This document shows positions 11,580 to 23,175 of a DNA stretch of 64,000 bases, piece after piece (position 1 is the first letter of the stretch; each line of letters starts with the position of its first letter). A program made the translations under genes and the position numbers. The DNA lies in contig JAQFVV010000001.1 in the NCBI GenBank assembly GCA_028023455.1, forward strand, positions 19,959,611 through 20,023,610. Reading direction: 5' to 3'. The notes under the pieces were generated by a model that searched no databases, was not told the DNA's origin, and worked only from the letters and a program-made list of their open reading frames with translations. Origin of the DNA: Epiperipatus broadwayi. Its lineage: Eukaryota; Onychophora; Udeonychophora; Euonychophora; Peripatidae.

Positions 11580-14500
11580 GTTGTTGTTTTAAAGATGGAA
11601 GCAATTTCTAGTGATAATAGAAATAATATTTTTCCAAAATGGAGTGCTCAATATCATATTACTATCCTAATAAGAAAGTCCATTTGCATCATTGTTTATT
11701 GGAGACAATATTTTACTTTTAGACTAAGAAAAAATATGATCAAAAGAATTAAGTGATAACATTACTCAAAATAATTTATACTACTGAATTTACAACATGA
11801 CTTTCATTAACTAAAGACAAAGATTTTTTTACAGACAGTACATGAAAATCAATATCAAGTGAATGTAGAAAGAATTCAAAAATTAATTTATAAAGTTACT
11901 TATAAAGGAATAATTGCAGTAAGTAAATTAGAAAAACAAAAGACAAATCGTTTTTTTTTTACCACAATCAAAACAATAGTAAAAAAATTGAAGCAATGTT
12001 TTAGATCCTGAACAAATATACACTGAGAAGGATATAGATTTAGTTTGTGAATATATTTAAACTATTTTGTTGATAAAAATTGCTGCAGCCTAAAAAAAAG
12101 GGGTTGTGTTTAATACAGATTTATTTATGGTTTGACTCCTATGAGTTGAAATTCAGGTTTCATTTAAAGATTTCAAAAAAATACTTGACTTAGAATAATG
12201 TTCAGTATGCTAACTAATAAAAACTAAAAAACTTTTTGTGAAATCTTAAATATGAAGAGAAAGCATTAGCATATATTGGTATAATAAACAAAGAATTTGT
12301 TAAATAAAATGATTTTAATAAAACATAAATGCATAATGTTGTCACTATAACTATAATATTAAGACTAGTGCAAGATGAGAATTATTTTGAACTATGTTTT
12401 GTTAAATAAGAATTGAAAAAAAAAGGCAAATCAGTTATTTATAAACATATAACTTAAAAATGAAAAAAATAATTAGATATTTTATTTATTTATTTTATTC
12501 TATAAATAGATACAATAATTCAAGAATAACCTTTTTATTAAATATATGTGCAACTACATTTCCATTCTTTAGTTATATGCACAGAAATTTTGATTCAAAA
12601 CTATCTTTTGTACACTATTTACATAAGCATTCAAATTATACACAACCTTTAAATTGTAAATGCTATAATGAAAATAAATTTATCATGATTGTGATTCTTA
12701 TATGAGGCAACACAATCAATAATTTATTATTTTAAAATAAGATTGGGACAGGAGTGGGCTAGGTTACAATGCCTGGAAATTGGTGATGCAAACATATGTA
12801 AATCAACATAAATAATATTATCAAAGTGAGAAAAAAGTAATAGTAATAAATGTAATCTTTTTTTTAGAAAAATAAAATATTAAAACTCATTAAAATTGAT
12901 TATTCATAATGTGACTATACAATTATACTTGTAATTAAGAAATTGTTAACATTTAATATAAATATACTTGTTCTTATAGAAACAAAATGTAATTTGGCCT
13001 TTTTTTTCTTTTTGAAATTTCTAAATAAATCAGTAAAAGGCAATTATGTTAAAGATTATTTTTAAAACAATGATATATCTACCCATCTTACCAAATTCAA
13101 AGTTAAATTGAAAAAAATTATAAAAATAAAAAATTTTTCTTGTTGAATAAAGTTATTGCATAAATAAATATAAAAGGGTTTTTTTTTTTTTTTACACATT
13201 TGTAGGTACAAAATAAATTGTTGCTCAACATGATTGACAAATTAGTGAAATCTATTTACTATCAAAAATTCAATGATAATATTTTATAAATACTTTATTT
13301 ATACAGAGAAATATTTTTAAAAAATTGATATTTCCATGCTCTAAACAGTAGCATATTATGACTTATTTTTTTGTTAGATATTCAATCTATTAAAAAAAAA
13401 AAAAAATGAATGTTACATTAGCACTTGATGGGTTGAGCGGTTGCAGCAGCTGATTCATTGAAATTTTATTTTCTTTTTTAAACTGTGCAAAAACTATAAG
13501 CATGATGTCAATAGAAATTCTGGAATTCATTGCTGCTTAAATCCCTCTTTAAAATAGTGTAGCACAAATTGAAATTATATAAAATTTGATTTTTTTATTA
13601 ATATTTTTATTAATAGATGCATTTTTTTTTCTTTTCTGGTCATTTTACTAGATTATAAGAAGATGACAAAGGCAAAATTGCTTTATCAGCCAGAGTCATT
13701 ACTAAAATGGATTAAAAATATGCTGATGATTTGCATTTCAAGGTCTTCAATGTGATAAAAACATAAATGCAGAATATTGGTTGAAAATATTCAATTTTAA
13801 TTTTTTAATTATTTGATAAATGGTATAATTTATTAATGTGTTTGGATTTGTATTGATATATATGTGTAGTATATAAATTATGTAATAAATCATTTATATT
13901 CTTTATTATACAGTATATAAATTTGTATTCAAATATAACAAAAGTGGTTTGTGTATAATGTAATTTTGGGTTTCTAGTCCAAGTTTAAGGCAATCTTATT
14001 TTACAGACATGATTCTCAAAAGATTAAACAATTTATTAATATGTTTATATTTGTATTAGTGTATTTGTGTCTGCACTTGCATGTTTGTGTTTGTATAACA
14101 AGTAATGATTTACATATATAGAGCAGTGCAATGTAGATTTTAAGATTGATTATCAGATGTACAGAAAGGTTGCAGTTGATAAAACAATCACAAAATTTAC
14201 TAGGCATAATAGCATGTGAAAATATAAACACTTAAAATCAATAAAGAGAGATTTCAAGTGCTGTGCGTGTGGTGATAGCCACAATGGTTATGTATATACC
14301 ACATGGAAATTGTATGCAGGGAAAGAATCAAATTCTGAATCTTACCTATGCCTTGATACTCATGCTGTGGAATCAGCAGTTTCGTCACATCTTGCCTCAT
14401 ATTACTTTCAAGTCTATAGCTAGAAACTGAGCTATATGCAAATAAATTATATCTCTGTGAGATGATAAATATAACAAAATAGAAATGCTGGTATGTATAA

Positions 14501-14650
14501 AGAATATAAACATCATTGGTATACACAATAATATAAAATAAAGAGATGAAATTTATTTTATCATTGATACAGACACTAGCCTACAATTTCTAGTTTTAGA
14601 TAGACAAGAAGCCAATTGCTATGATGACAAATGCATATCCCCCTTCTGGA
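10261..14650. other. AT-rich non-coding DNA
   Basis: No supported gene is present. Frames at 12460-12705 (+), 14016-14231 (-) and 14254-14526 (-) have compositions expected from AT-rich chance sequence and no recognised motif. The stretch has many poly(A)/poly(T) runs of 8-14 bases and the (ATT)n block listed separately. Confidence 0.5.
11463..11588. repeat. Compound microsatellite (GAT)n(ATT)n(GTT)n
   Basis: Several GAT/ATA triplets at 11463-11501 are followed by about 26 uninterrupted ATT triplets to 11579 and a short GTT run. The methionine- and isoleucine-rich frame across it is a translation of the microsatellite. Confidence 0.95.
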
Positions 14651-14679
14651 AATGATTAATCTTTTTCATATAGATGCCT

Positions 14680-16000
14680 TTGAGATTTGTTAACTTTTAG
14701 ATTATAAGATGAAAATGAAGAATTCTTATGTGACTAGTTTTGGAGATTCTGAAGCTATGGATTATCTCAGGTAAAAAGTATTATATATGGTTTGAATAAA
14801 AATTTTGTGAGGAATACAAAGAAATTAGAAATTATGAACAAACAATAAAGTAATAATTATTTCAGATCTTGAATTTTTTTTTCTTATTTTTTAGATGATA
14901 ATCACTATATGTCTTAGCCTTATTGTTTTCCTTAGTTTGTTTAGTTTCTATCAATGTAAAGCTTTTTTCTCTAACCTTAATAAAACGGAAGTTATTGTGA
15001 AAATTGTCTAAACTCGGTTTTTAAAAAAATTCAATATGGCTCCAGGACCTTTAACTAGTTAAATATGCATATTATTAGACTAACAATGCTAAGTGCTATT
15101 CCAATAAATTGGTAGTAAATTGATAATAAACATTCTTTAGAAGCAATTGCTACTCATACAATTTTCAGCAGCTCCTAAAACACTAATCTTGCAAATTTGT
15201 ATTTTAATGCCTGTTGAATTAGAGAAGAGTGACGTTTTTAAACGATTATGTATAATAAAAAGTATGTTGTAAATTTTATCAAGAAGAAGAATCATAACTG
15301 TTTTGTTGACAGTGATTAATTATTGGAAAATTAATAGCATCCATAGTTTGTAAGAACAACAAAATTAATGGAGTGCCCTAACTGATATAAAAGCTGAATC
15401 AAAAATTCAATAAATAATTAAAAAACTCAAAACTTTATTGGATGATTAAAACTACAAAAAAGATATAGTCATTTTATAATTTGTCACATGTAAAGTAACA
15501 CATGAACCTGAAAAATCATATCTTAGACCTAATACATCATTGGAGAGCATCATTTTGGTTGATAAAAATGATACTATGAACAAGTGGAGAAAGTATTTTG
15601 ATTTTTTTAAAAATTCAGATGGAGATTTTGATAAAATTAAAACAGCTATAATATCTCATGGAATACATGAAGAAATACATGGATAATGAAGTAAAGCCAT
15701 CTGATTTAAGACTGCTTTTATTATTCTGAGATAAATAAAAAAAGTATATAGAAAAGATTGTGATGATTATCATGTAATACAAATATTAATTCATTATAGT
15801 GAATAAACTTTGAAGATATGTTGTTTTTGCTCATAGAAGAGTGACTAATGTATTTTTGGAAAAATTAAAAAGCTGCAAAGAAAGTGATTTTATTAGACAA
15901 ATGCAAAAAAAGGGGTGTCATGAGCAAAGATGTATTTCTATATTGCTGTATAAACTTGATCAAGACATTTGCCTTAAATAATTGAAATTTGTATCAATAA
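14680..16000 (+). pseudogene. Possible decayed coding sequence, unidentified
   Basis: Several short + strand stretches read as ordinary mixed-residue protein separated by stops and frameshifts. At about 15480-15685 a frame contains LRPNTSLESIILVDKND and DGDFDKIKTAIISHGIHEE. At about 15835-15970 another contains RVTNVFLEKLKSCKESDF. At about 14710-14770 a short frame ends at a gtaaaaag splice-donor-like sequence. The residue mix is less biased than in neighbouring AT-rich DNA. I recognise no family. It could be a dead gene or transposon, or chance; no start or end can be set. Confidence 0.25.
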
Positions 16001-16790
16001 TAAGGTGTATTTTCTATATTATTTCGCTTCTACATAATAGCAGAAAATATTATTACTAGAGTTAAAAATCTGAGGCATTATTAATGACTGATGTAATATG
16101 GGAATGTGTACTTTTCCCCAACAATTGTTTTTGCATGTTTATAATGGGAAACATAGAATAGTTTTTAGATGATTCTAATATACTAGTCATACAAGCATGT
16201 AATAATGAAGTTTTTAAAAAATACACAATTTCTAGGTTTATAGCATTGTGATAATAATGTTATTCATGCAGATTTAAAAAATAATTAAAACAATAATTTT
16301 AATAATTGATGTGCAAAATATAAAATTTTGGTTTTCTAATGTTTTTCCTAACTGCATAAAAACAACGTACAATTGCAGCATATAACAATTTAAAATATAA
16401 TGTTTCATAATAGTGATATAATTTTTACAAACTACCAATAATAGTAAGGTAATACAGCTATGATTATGGTATGCATTACAGAAAGCATGCTCAACATGAA
16501 TAAAGTCAATTTTTTAAATAACATGTCTATCTTTTCTTTAGAAATATCTGAACATTTATATGTTTAAAATTATAAACAAATATGTAAATAGAGTTGCTAT
16601 TTTTCCAAATTTATTTTTCAGTAATGAAACATGATCTCTCCATCAACTTAACATACACATATTTATGAACAATTTCATGTTCACAAATTCAACTTACTGA
16701 ATGCAATAATTTTAAATCTACTATTATAATGACAAATCTTTATTAGGTAAATATATAGACTGATGACTAATGATAATAAGTATCCTAGAC

Positions 16791-16830
16791 CAGTGATCTT
16801 CAACCTTTTCACACCTGTGGACCAGCAAAA
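16791..16830 (+). repeat. hAT left terminal inverted repeat
   Basis: It begins cagtgatcttcaacctttt and continues into tgtggaccagcaaaa. It pairs with the right end at 20274-20295 over cagtg.t.ttcaacc. By orientation this is the 3' end relative to the transposase. Confidence 0.85.
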
Positions 16831-18009
16831 ATAAGGATATTTCACGAGCCGGTAAAAGTCTACAGATAAATTTTCTTAAAGATTTAAACTGCTTAGCCTT
16901 AGATGAGCATAATTGTTATAACGGACCAAAACAATACATTAGTTACTGTGTATTGTAATGGTGTTGCTTACCTTCCCTTGCTGAACACTCTGGAGTACAG
17001 AAAACAGTACAATAACAATCATTCTCATTAAAGTGCCTGCATTGCTATGTTTATTGTTTATTGTTTCATCGTTAAAACATGCAAGAATAAAATGTTATTC
17101 ACCTGAATTGGGAAATATTTGTATTTAATGTTAAATATACAAGATAAAGTTATATATATATATATGGAGTTTGTATAATAAAAAACATTTTTTTAATATA
17201 AATTTTGAATTTTTTTCGAAAAATAATAAAAAATTTGATTCATAAACATCAGTGATAACTAGAAAAACAAATTAATTTATGTATGATTGATTAGTTTTTG
17301 TTTTTGTTCTGTTTCTTTTTTTTTTTAATTATGTAAAAATAAGATTAAAATAGCACCAGATTGCATTAGTTGTTTACTATTGAAATCACCTGATGACCAC
17401 CTGTAAAGCCACTGAGAAAATTGAGCTTTGGTAGAGTCACATAGAAATAAAACAATCATTATAAAGATATCATTTTGCTTTAAAAAAAGATAATAGATTT
17501 ATGTTCTCACTGAAATGAAATTATCATCAATGATCTGTAGAATTAATATATTTTCAGGCACTCAACGGCATTTTATAGTTAAAGATTAAAATTATGATTC
17601 CTTAAGATCTGGTGATGATTATAATAATTACTAGAAATTATAAAGAAAGTGTTGAAATGAACATCCAAATATATCTGTAAATCCAATGGATAGCCAGCAT
17701 ATGAGTGATTACAATTTATGTGGTTGATGAGTTCCGTTATATATTGGTTCAACTACATACTGAGTGACTCCTTCCATTCAGGTGGGTGGTTGTGTTCTTA
17801 TCACTACATATATATAATTCATTTGAATTCGAATTAAAAAAAGAAACAATCAGCTTTTAAGGCTTAAAAATATAGTAATTAGGGCAAAAATTTTATCATA
17901 TTAAACTGCATTTAAAAAATTCTACAGCTTTATCTAACATAGAAATAAAAACTATTGTAGGTAATATTTTATTTACAAAAAAATCTAAATTCTAAAATTT
18001 TTTACTTAC

Positions 18010-19757
18010 CTAATGTGACATCTGCTGTTGTTTCTTTGCTACCAAATTTGATATGCGAGGCTGTAGCATTGTCTCAGAAAGATGAAGTGCTGCTTTAACA
18101 TCCATTCTATTTCTTTGTTTATTTTTTATTATAGACATTGCTGAAAATGTTTTCTTGCATAAGTACGAGGTTGAAAAAATCACTAATAATTTGATAGCTT
18201 TGTAACTAAAAGTTGGATATTCTTTTTCAAGTGATAGCCAAAATTGAGATAACAAATGCATTTTATGTATGGTCACCAGAGTGAGATCAGATGACAATTC
18301 AATCAGATTTTCTTTTTCATGAGATTCAAGTGCACAAGAGTTTACATCTTCCAAAAAAGGATTATTAATCCAGAGATTACCTTTATGAGGATCCTCATTT
18401 TCAGGAAAATAATTATCAAAGTTTTCAGCTAACGCTCTTAAATGCTGACTAATTATGTTGAATATGACTTTCTGGCTGACATCAGCAGCAGTCAAAAATT
18501 CTCCTAAAAGTGGATACATATCTATATATTTTAGTTGTATGCAACTATCCCAAAATGACAGCATTTTTCTAAATGCATCCATTTTATTTCTCAATATAAA
18601 AATATTTGTACCAGGTCCCTGGAAAGAAAGATTAAGTCTGTTAAGAAGGTCAAATATATATGCTAAGTATGCAAGTTTAGTCATCCATTCATCATTCAAC
18701 AAAGGTTCCACTAGGTCTGATTTCCACTCTAGTAAAAACTGTTTTACTTCTTCTAAGTTCAAAAAGATGTGCTAGAACTCTTCCTCTTGATAACCACCTC
18801 ACTTCTGCATGTAGAAGAAGATGTTGGTGGTGTGATTCCATGCTCTCACACAATATTGTGAATAATCTGGAATTCTTTGCTCGACTTCGAATTTCATTAA
18901 TAATTTTAATAGCATCATTCATTACAATATTTAGTTCAGTAGACAGCTTCTTTGCAGCTAGTTGTTCTTGGTGGATCATGCAGTGAGTGAACAAAATGTC
19001 TGGGTGTGCTACTTTATTTTTATAACTACTCCTGAGTGACATCCAGTCATACTAGCAGCTCCATCCATAGATACTCCTACACATTTACTCCAGTCCAAAC
19101 CTTGTGTTTGAAAATACTCATTAAAAACATTAAATATCTCTGAACTAGTAGTCCGTGCGGGTAAATCAAGGCAACAAAGAAGTTCTTCCCTTAAGTCTTT
19201 ATCTTCATTATATCTCACGAAGCAGAGTAAAATAGCGTGATTACTCACATCAGTTGATTCATCAAGCTGAATCGCAAAACATTTCAATTTTTTAATGTCC
19301 TCTATAACTTGTTCTTCAATATCTGTGGCCATATCAACAATTCTTCTCCTAATAGTAGTATCTGAAAGTGATACAGGTTTAGTTTTTTAGCAGCTTGGGA
19401 CCAAAAATTTATTGTACAATATTCAAAATGCAAGGCTTTACTAATTCCTCTCCAATCGTAAATGTTTTTTTTTTGTATTAGCTATTCGAAGAGCAACTAA
19501 ATAAGATGCTTGAAGCAGTGATTTGTCACTAGTCATCATCGTACTCATTTGATTTTTCTAAATTTTCATTTGATCATGTAATCTTTCAAAAAAGTCTAAT
19601 GACACTGTCAGGAGCAACTATGAAACCAAGTTTTAAATACACTTTATTGTAATTTCAAATAAAATGACCTTTTTTGTTTTTTTCCTGCACATTCTGAAGT
19701 ATCGGCATATCTCTTTTTCCTCATTTCTTCAAGAGTTGAAACCCTAGTACTTGACAT
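18010..19757 (-). pseudogene. ZBED5/FAM200-like hAT transposase, frameshifted
   Basis: Three minus-strand fragments follow one another. Fragment 1 (19332-19009) has LDESTD (first catalytic aspartate, residue 24) and GVSMDGA (second, residue 90). Fragment 2 (to 18692) has THCMIHQEQLA and the RWLSRGRVL motif. Fragment 3 (18762-18010, 250 aa) has LNLSFQGP, FWLSLEKEYP and the C-terminal hATC dimerisation region ending PRIS. Frame changes occur near 19020-19040 and near 18745-18760. Upstream, an ATG at 19757 opens a remnant (STRVSTLEEMRKKRY, then YLKL and later SYLVALRIA) broken by stops and a poly(T) run. The BED zinc finger expected between YLK and the SYLVALRIA region is missing. In the C-terminal motif family members have CE..FS, whereas this copy reads LCKKTFS (residues 201-207), so the conserved glutamate is lysine. 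The family cuts and pastes DNA from the nucleus; this copy cannot. Confidence 0.9.
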
Positions 19758-20273
19758 ACTTTCAGTATCAGCATCTCTTTTTACTAGAATATTGTCCTTG
19801 TCTCTTCTTAAGAAGGGCAAAAGGTTTTGCTGTTTGACATTTTTGTCTCCATTTTTTGAAATTTACAATTTCAAAAAGAAATGTCACACACAAAATAAAA
19901 AGATAATACAAATGCAATGAAAATTTTTGCTATATGTGAACAATAAATGAGCTGATGCAATACAGAAATGCCTACTATGTATAGAAAATGATGTGTAAGG
20001 TAAGGAGTGGTGCAATTCTCATGAGATTGATGCTTTGTCTTTTAAAGATTGCATTTTCAGATAAATTCATTTGATTATTATTTAGTAATTATAGCATTAT
20101 CTAATAGTTTAAATAAAATTTTGATTTATAATTAATTTTATTTAAGCAATTGCGATGAAAAAATTGTTTATATTAATTAAAAGTTTAAAATCTTATTATT
20201 TTGTTATTACAAACTTTCTTGGCAATCTAGCGTGGAACTGCAGAAAACTTCTGCAGCCCGGTGCCAGTCCACA

Positions 20274-20295
20274 GTCCAGTGGTTGAAAACCACTG
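20274..20295 (-). repeat. hAT right terminal inverted repeat
   Basis: The end is cagtggttgaaaaccactg, itself a near-palindrome. Its reverse complement matches the left terminus. It lies on the 5' side of the transposase, about 0.5 kb upstream of the presumed start codon. Confidence 0.85.
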
Positions 20296-20560
20296 ATTTA
20301 AAGAGATAGGATTCATGTAAGACAATTGTAATGGCTTTAGACTTGTTACCTCAGTATTGTATGGAATAAAGTAGGCACAAGTCATTTGTGGCAGGTGGCA
20401 TTCTTTAACATGTCTCTTGGCCTTGGCAGTTCTTTGACAGCACGAGCACACTTGAGCGGTAGGAGCTACATCTCTGCACAGTGAAGAGTGGAGCTGAAGA
20501 CGGAGGGGAAGACAGCTGAGGCCCCTCAATAATTAAATAGATGTGGAGTCGACTAGTGAC
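20296..20560. other. GC-richer block next to the hAT end, unidentified
   Basis: Base composition rises sharply, with CpG-containing sequence such as cagcacgagcacacttgagcggtagg and gaagacggaggggaagacagctgaggcccc. A minus-strand frame (20529-20227) crosses the hAT terminus, so as a whole it cannot be a gene. The block is probably part of an older mobile element or exon into which the hAT inserted. I recognise no family. Confidence 0.35.
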
Positions 20561-21016
20561 TATGGACCCAACTCTGACACAATAGATTTTTGGCCCTATT
20601 TATACAAACTTTGAGTAATGCAAATAATGTTTTTAATTAAACTTCTTATCTTTAATTTACAAAAATATTTTCTCTATTGTTAGTGGAGATACAATTGTTA
20701 GATAACTGTCCAAATATAAATTCAAATCAATTTCCAGATTGGAAATAGATTTGATAAAAATGTTAACAGCTAACTAAAATCAATTAGCTTTGTTTTAAAT
20801 TTTACTTTAATTTAAAAATTCCTTTTTAATCATGAAACAAAGTAACGTTCCCACCCCTTTAATTATTCTTGGACAGTTAATGACTGCATCTTCCATCTTG
20901 AATAATTGTGTAATTATATGAAGAAAAATATCTATAAAATAAATAACATATAGTTAAAAAAAAAAATACAAAATTATTTACAAGATTTGTTTGTGCTTTT
21001 ATATATATATATATAT
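20561..21016. other. AT-rich spacer ending in (TA)8
   Basis: No gene is seen. It ends in atatatatatatatat at 21001-21016, which is the insertion site of the next element. Confidence 0.5.
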
Positions 21017-23175
21017 TGTAACGAGCACAGACGTTCGTTACATTGTTGTTGTTTTTTATTTATTAAACATGAAAGTAAATTAAAAAGTTCGCATTTAAAA
21101 ATTTTCTTTTAGAATTAAAAATTGAAATTAAATATCATCTTAAACTCGTATATATTAAATCGCACAGATAAAAAAAAATTATTAAAATAAAACTGTATTA
21201 AAAATAGAAAAGGTATTTTAAAAACAAAAACTTAAAAAGATTTAGAGATAAAAATATATATTTGATTTGGAAAACAGGTTAATTAATCAGAAATGGAAAT
21301 GATTGTTAATTAGTTAAATGTAAACCAGCCTTGGGCATTTAAATGTAAAAACATCGGTCAGATAGGAAAACAATAGAAACAAATAGCCAATGAAAGAAAT
21401 CCATTGGGAAATCGGACCTCAGTGAAAGGATCATCACATCGATGACATAATGCCAAGTCAATCCTTCGAATACGTATAAAAGGAAAATTTGGAAATTATT
21501 AATTAGTGATTGATTATTGATTATTACGATGTGACTATATGTGGTAGTACGGAGTTGGAGGTGATGGAATTGACAGACGCACTGTCAATTCTGTCAGCTG
21601 TTAAAGAAAGGAGAAATGAACTATCGTTTTCTACATTGAGGACTAGTTAAAGCAAAAATCTCCGGATGGATAAATAAATCGGCCTTCAGAATATTAACCT
21701 CTTTAGGACGGCATGGGAATTTACGTTCATGGCAAGCAACGGATAAAGTTGGACGTTTTAAAAATCGTAAGAACTTTATATTCACTTGAAACAATAAGAA
21801 CTCTAAATTTTAAAACTTTTTAGTAAATAATGCAATAGAATCCTATCTGACCAAACTAAATTCTTCATTAATAATGTTATTTGATGTATTTGTTATTTAT
21901 TTATTTAAAATCATTTCCATTTATTTAACTTTGTTCTTTAAGTTTATTTATGATTTCTGTTTTCCGATGTTAAAATATATCAATGTTAAACTTAAGTCGG
22001 GCGTGAATGGCTGTATAGATTTGTAAAGTTATATTAGGGGAGGGTAATCTTAGGTTATTTGTTTCGTGGTTAAATTGGGTCAATGGATTGGATATATTGG
22101 TGTGATTAGTAGATGTAATATTGATTCGCTATGAGCAGAATCGCTTCATACGTCGCACACTTCCGTTTGCCTATGGAAGGAATTATAAGTCGGATACCGC
22201 AGTTCCTTTCTATGGAGTTTTTTTGTTTTATTGCTCTTCTTTGCAGATAGATGTAATATTCCTATCTCATAAGAGGCAATTTCTTCTCTTAACCTTTTGT
22301 GCTGCCGTATTTTATTACATTGAATACATCGATATATCAGATGAATTGATGCCAGTTTGACTACGAATTTTAGCCTAAGGTTAAATAGGGATAGAATGTT
22401 TATTTTCAAAAGCAAATTTATGTGGTCTATTCATACTCGACCCTAAATAAAAGTGCATTAAATTTAAGTTGTTTATAGACGCTTGCATGGATTGTTTATC
22501 GGTTAACTATGTTTTGCGTTTCCATATTTGATCAAAATATATAGACATTCGATAAATAATGATACCTTACGGTGAGTATCTAAAATGTATTTATTCGGAT
22601 GTCTTTTAAGTTATTGGTGACAATGCAAGTATCTTATGGTGAATACTATTGGGTTACGTATAAATTTCCCTCCGCAATTGTCAGTAATCAATGATTTTAT
22701 ATTTTGATCGTTTATGTTTACTTTGAAATGTTTTTAACCGTGTAATCTATGTAACCGATCTATAGCAACATATTAAAACAAGCTTTTATAATCCCATCTG
22801 TGCGAACTTAATTAAAATCTAAGGTAAGGTTAAAAATAATGTTAAATGTTAAAATGTAAAACTAATACTAAAATAATTTTAAATCTTATATATATGTGCA
22901 TAAATAAATGTTTGTATGTTAATTACTGGCAGTGGCTTATTTTATTTATTTTTTAATGTTGAAATCTAATTAGATAAGATATGATATTATTAAATCTCTG
23001 CTACTCCCTGAGCTAGTGACATGGGCTAATGACCGGAACCAAAATATTTAAAAAAAAATTTTATTTTTTTTTTGACTTACGTATCTGCCTACTTTATAAA
23101 TTTTTCTAGGTTCAAATGCCTAGATGGCGCCCTGTAGTGCAGTTTACGTGAAGTCGCCTTCTCCAGATCGTTACA
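21017..23175 (+). mobile_element. LTR-like element bounded TGTAACGA...TCGTTACA inside (TA)n
   Basis: The 2159-bp block begins TGTAACGA directly after (TA)n and ends TCGTTACA directly before (TA)n. The 8-bp termini are inverted and follow the TG...CA rule of long terminal repeats. A TATA box (TATAAAAG, 21475-21482) lies about 460 bp in, as expected for a U3 promoter. CpG content and base composition differ from the flanks. The left end also holds a second TCGTTACA at 21035-21042, forming a 26-bp imperfect palindrome. The 3' part carries atggcgccctgtagtgc. No open frame above 89 aa is present. A solo LTR of an unidentified retrotransposon is most likely; a non-autonomous DNA transposon is possible. 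The target duplication cannot be read because both flanks are TA repeats. Confidence 0.6.
21475..21482 (+). promoter_or_regulatory. TATA box in the LTR-like element
   Basis: TATAAAAG follows gaatacg. The next 70 bp (gattattgattattacgatgtgac...) would hold the transcription start. The call rests on the consensus match and its place within a TG...CA element. Confidence 0.45.

Larger units (their letters stand above)
16791..20295 (-). mobile_element. hAT element (Charlie-like group), full length, inactive
   Basis: The ends are cagtgatcttcaacc (16791) and ggttgaaaaccactg (ending at 20295). These are imperfect inverted repeats of the cagtgg-ttc-tcaacc kind typical of hAT elements. Subterminal sequence also matches the familiar pattern: tgtggaccagcaaaa and gagccggt at the left, cccggtgccagtccacagtcc at the right. 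The 8-bp flanks (tcctagac and atttaaag) do not match as a target duplication, so they have diverged or one end has been altered. The element is 3505 bp, with one broken transposase on the minus strand at 18010-19757. The left 1.2 kb (16830-18000) is AT-rich and non-coding. Confidence 0.85.

Noticed and set aside
11478-11756. 92-aa + strand frame starting with Met/Ile runs
   Set aside because: The N-terminal third is the (ATT)n microsatellite; the remainder has no motif and is AT-driven.
13720-13745. CTGATGATTTGCATTTCAA as a hammerhead core
   Set aside because: There is no GAAA at the right place and no stem II.
18455-18775. 106-aa + strand frame
   Set aside because: Antisense shadow of the hAT transposase fragment on the minus strand.
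20227-20529. 100-aa minus-strand frame
   Set aside because: It runs across the hAT terminus, so its C-terminal part is transposon end sequence; no domain is recognised.
22121-22415. Two overlapping frames on opposite strands (79 and 89 aa)
   Set aside because: They lie inside the LTR-like element, overlap each other and have no motif.
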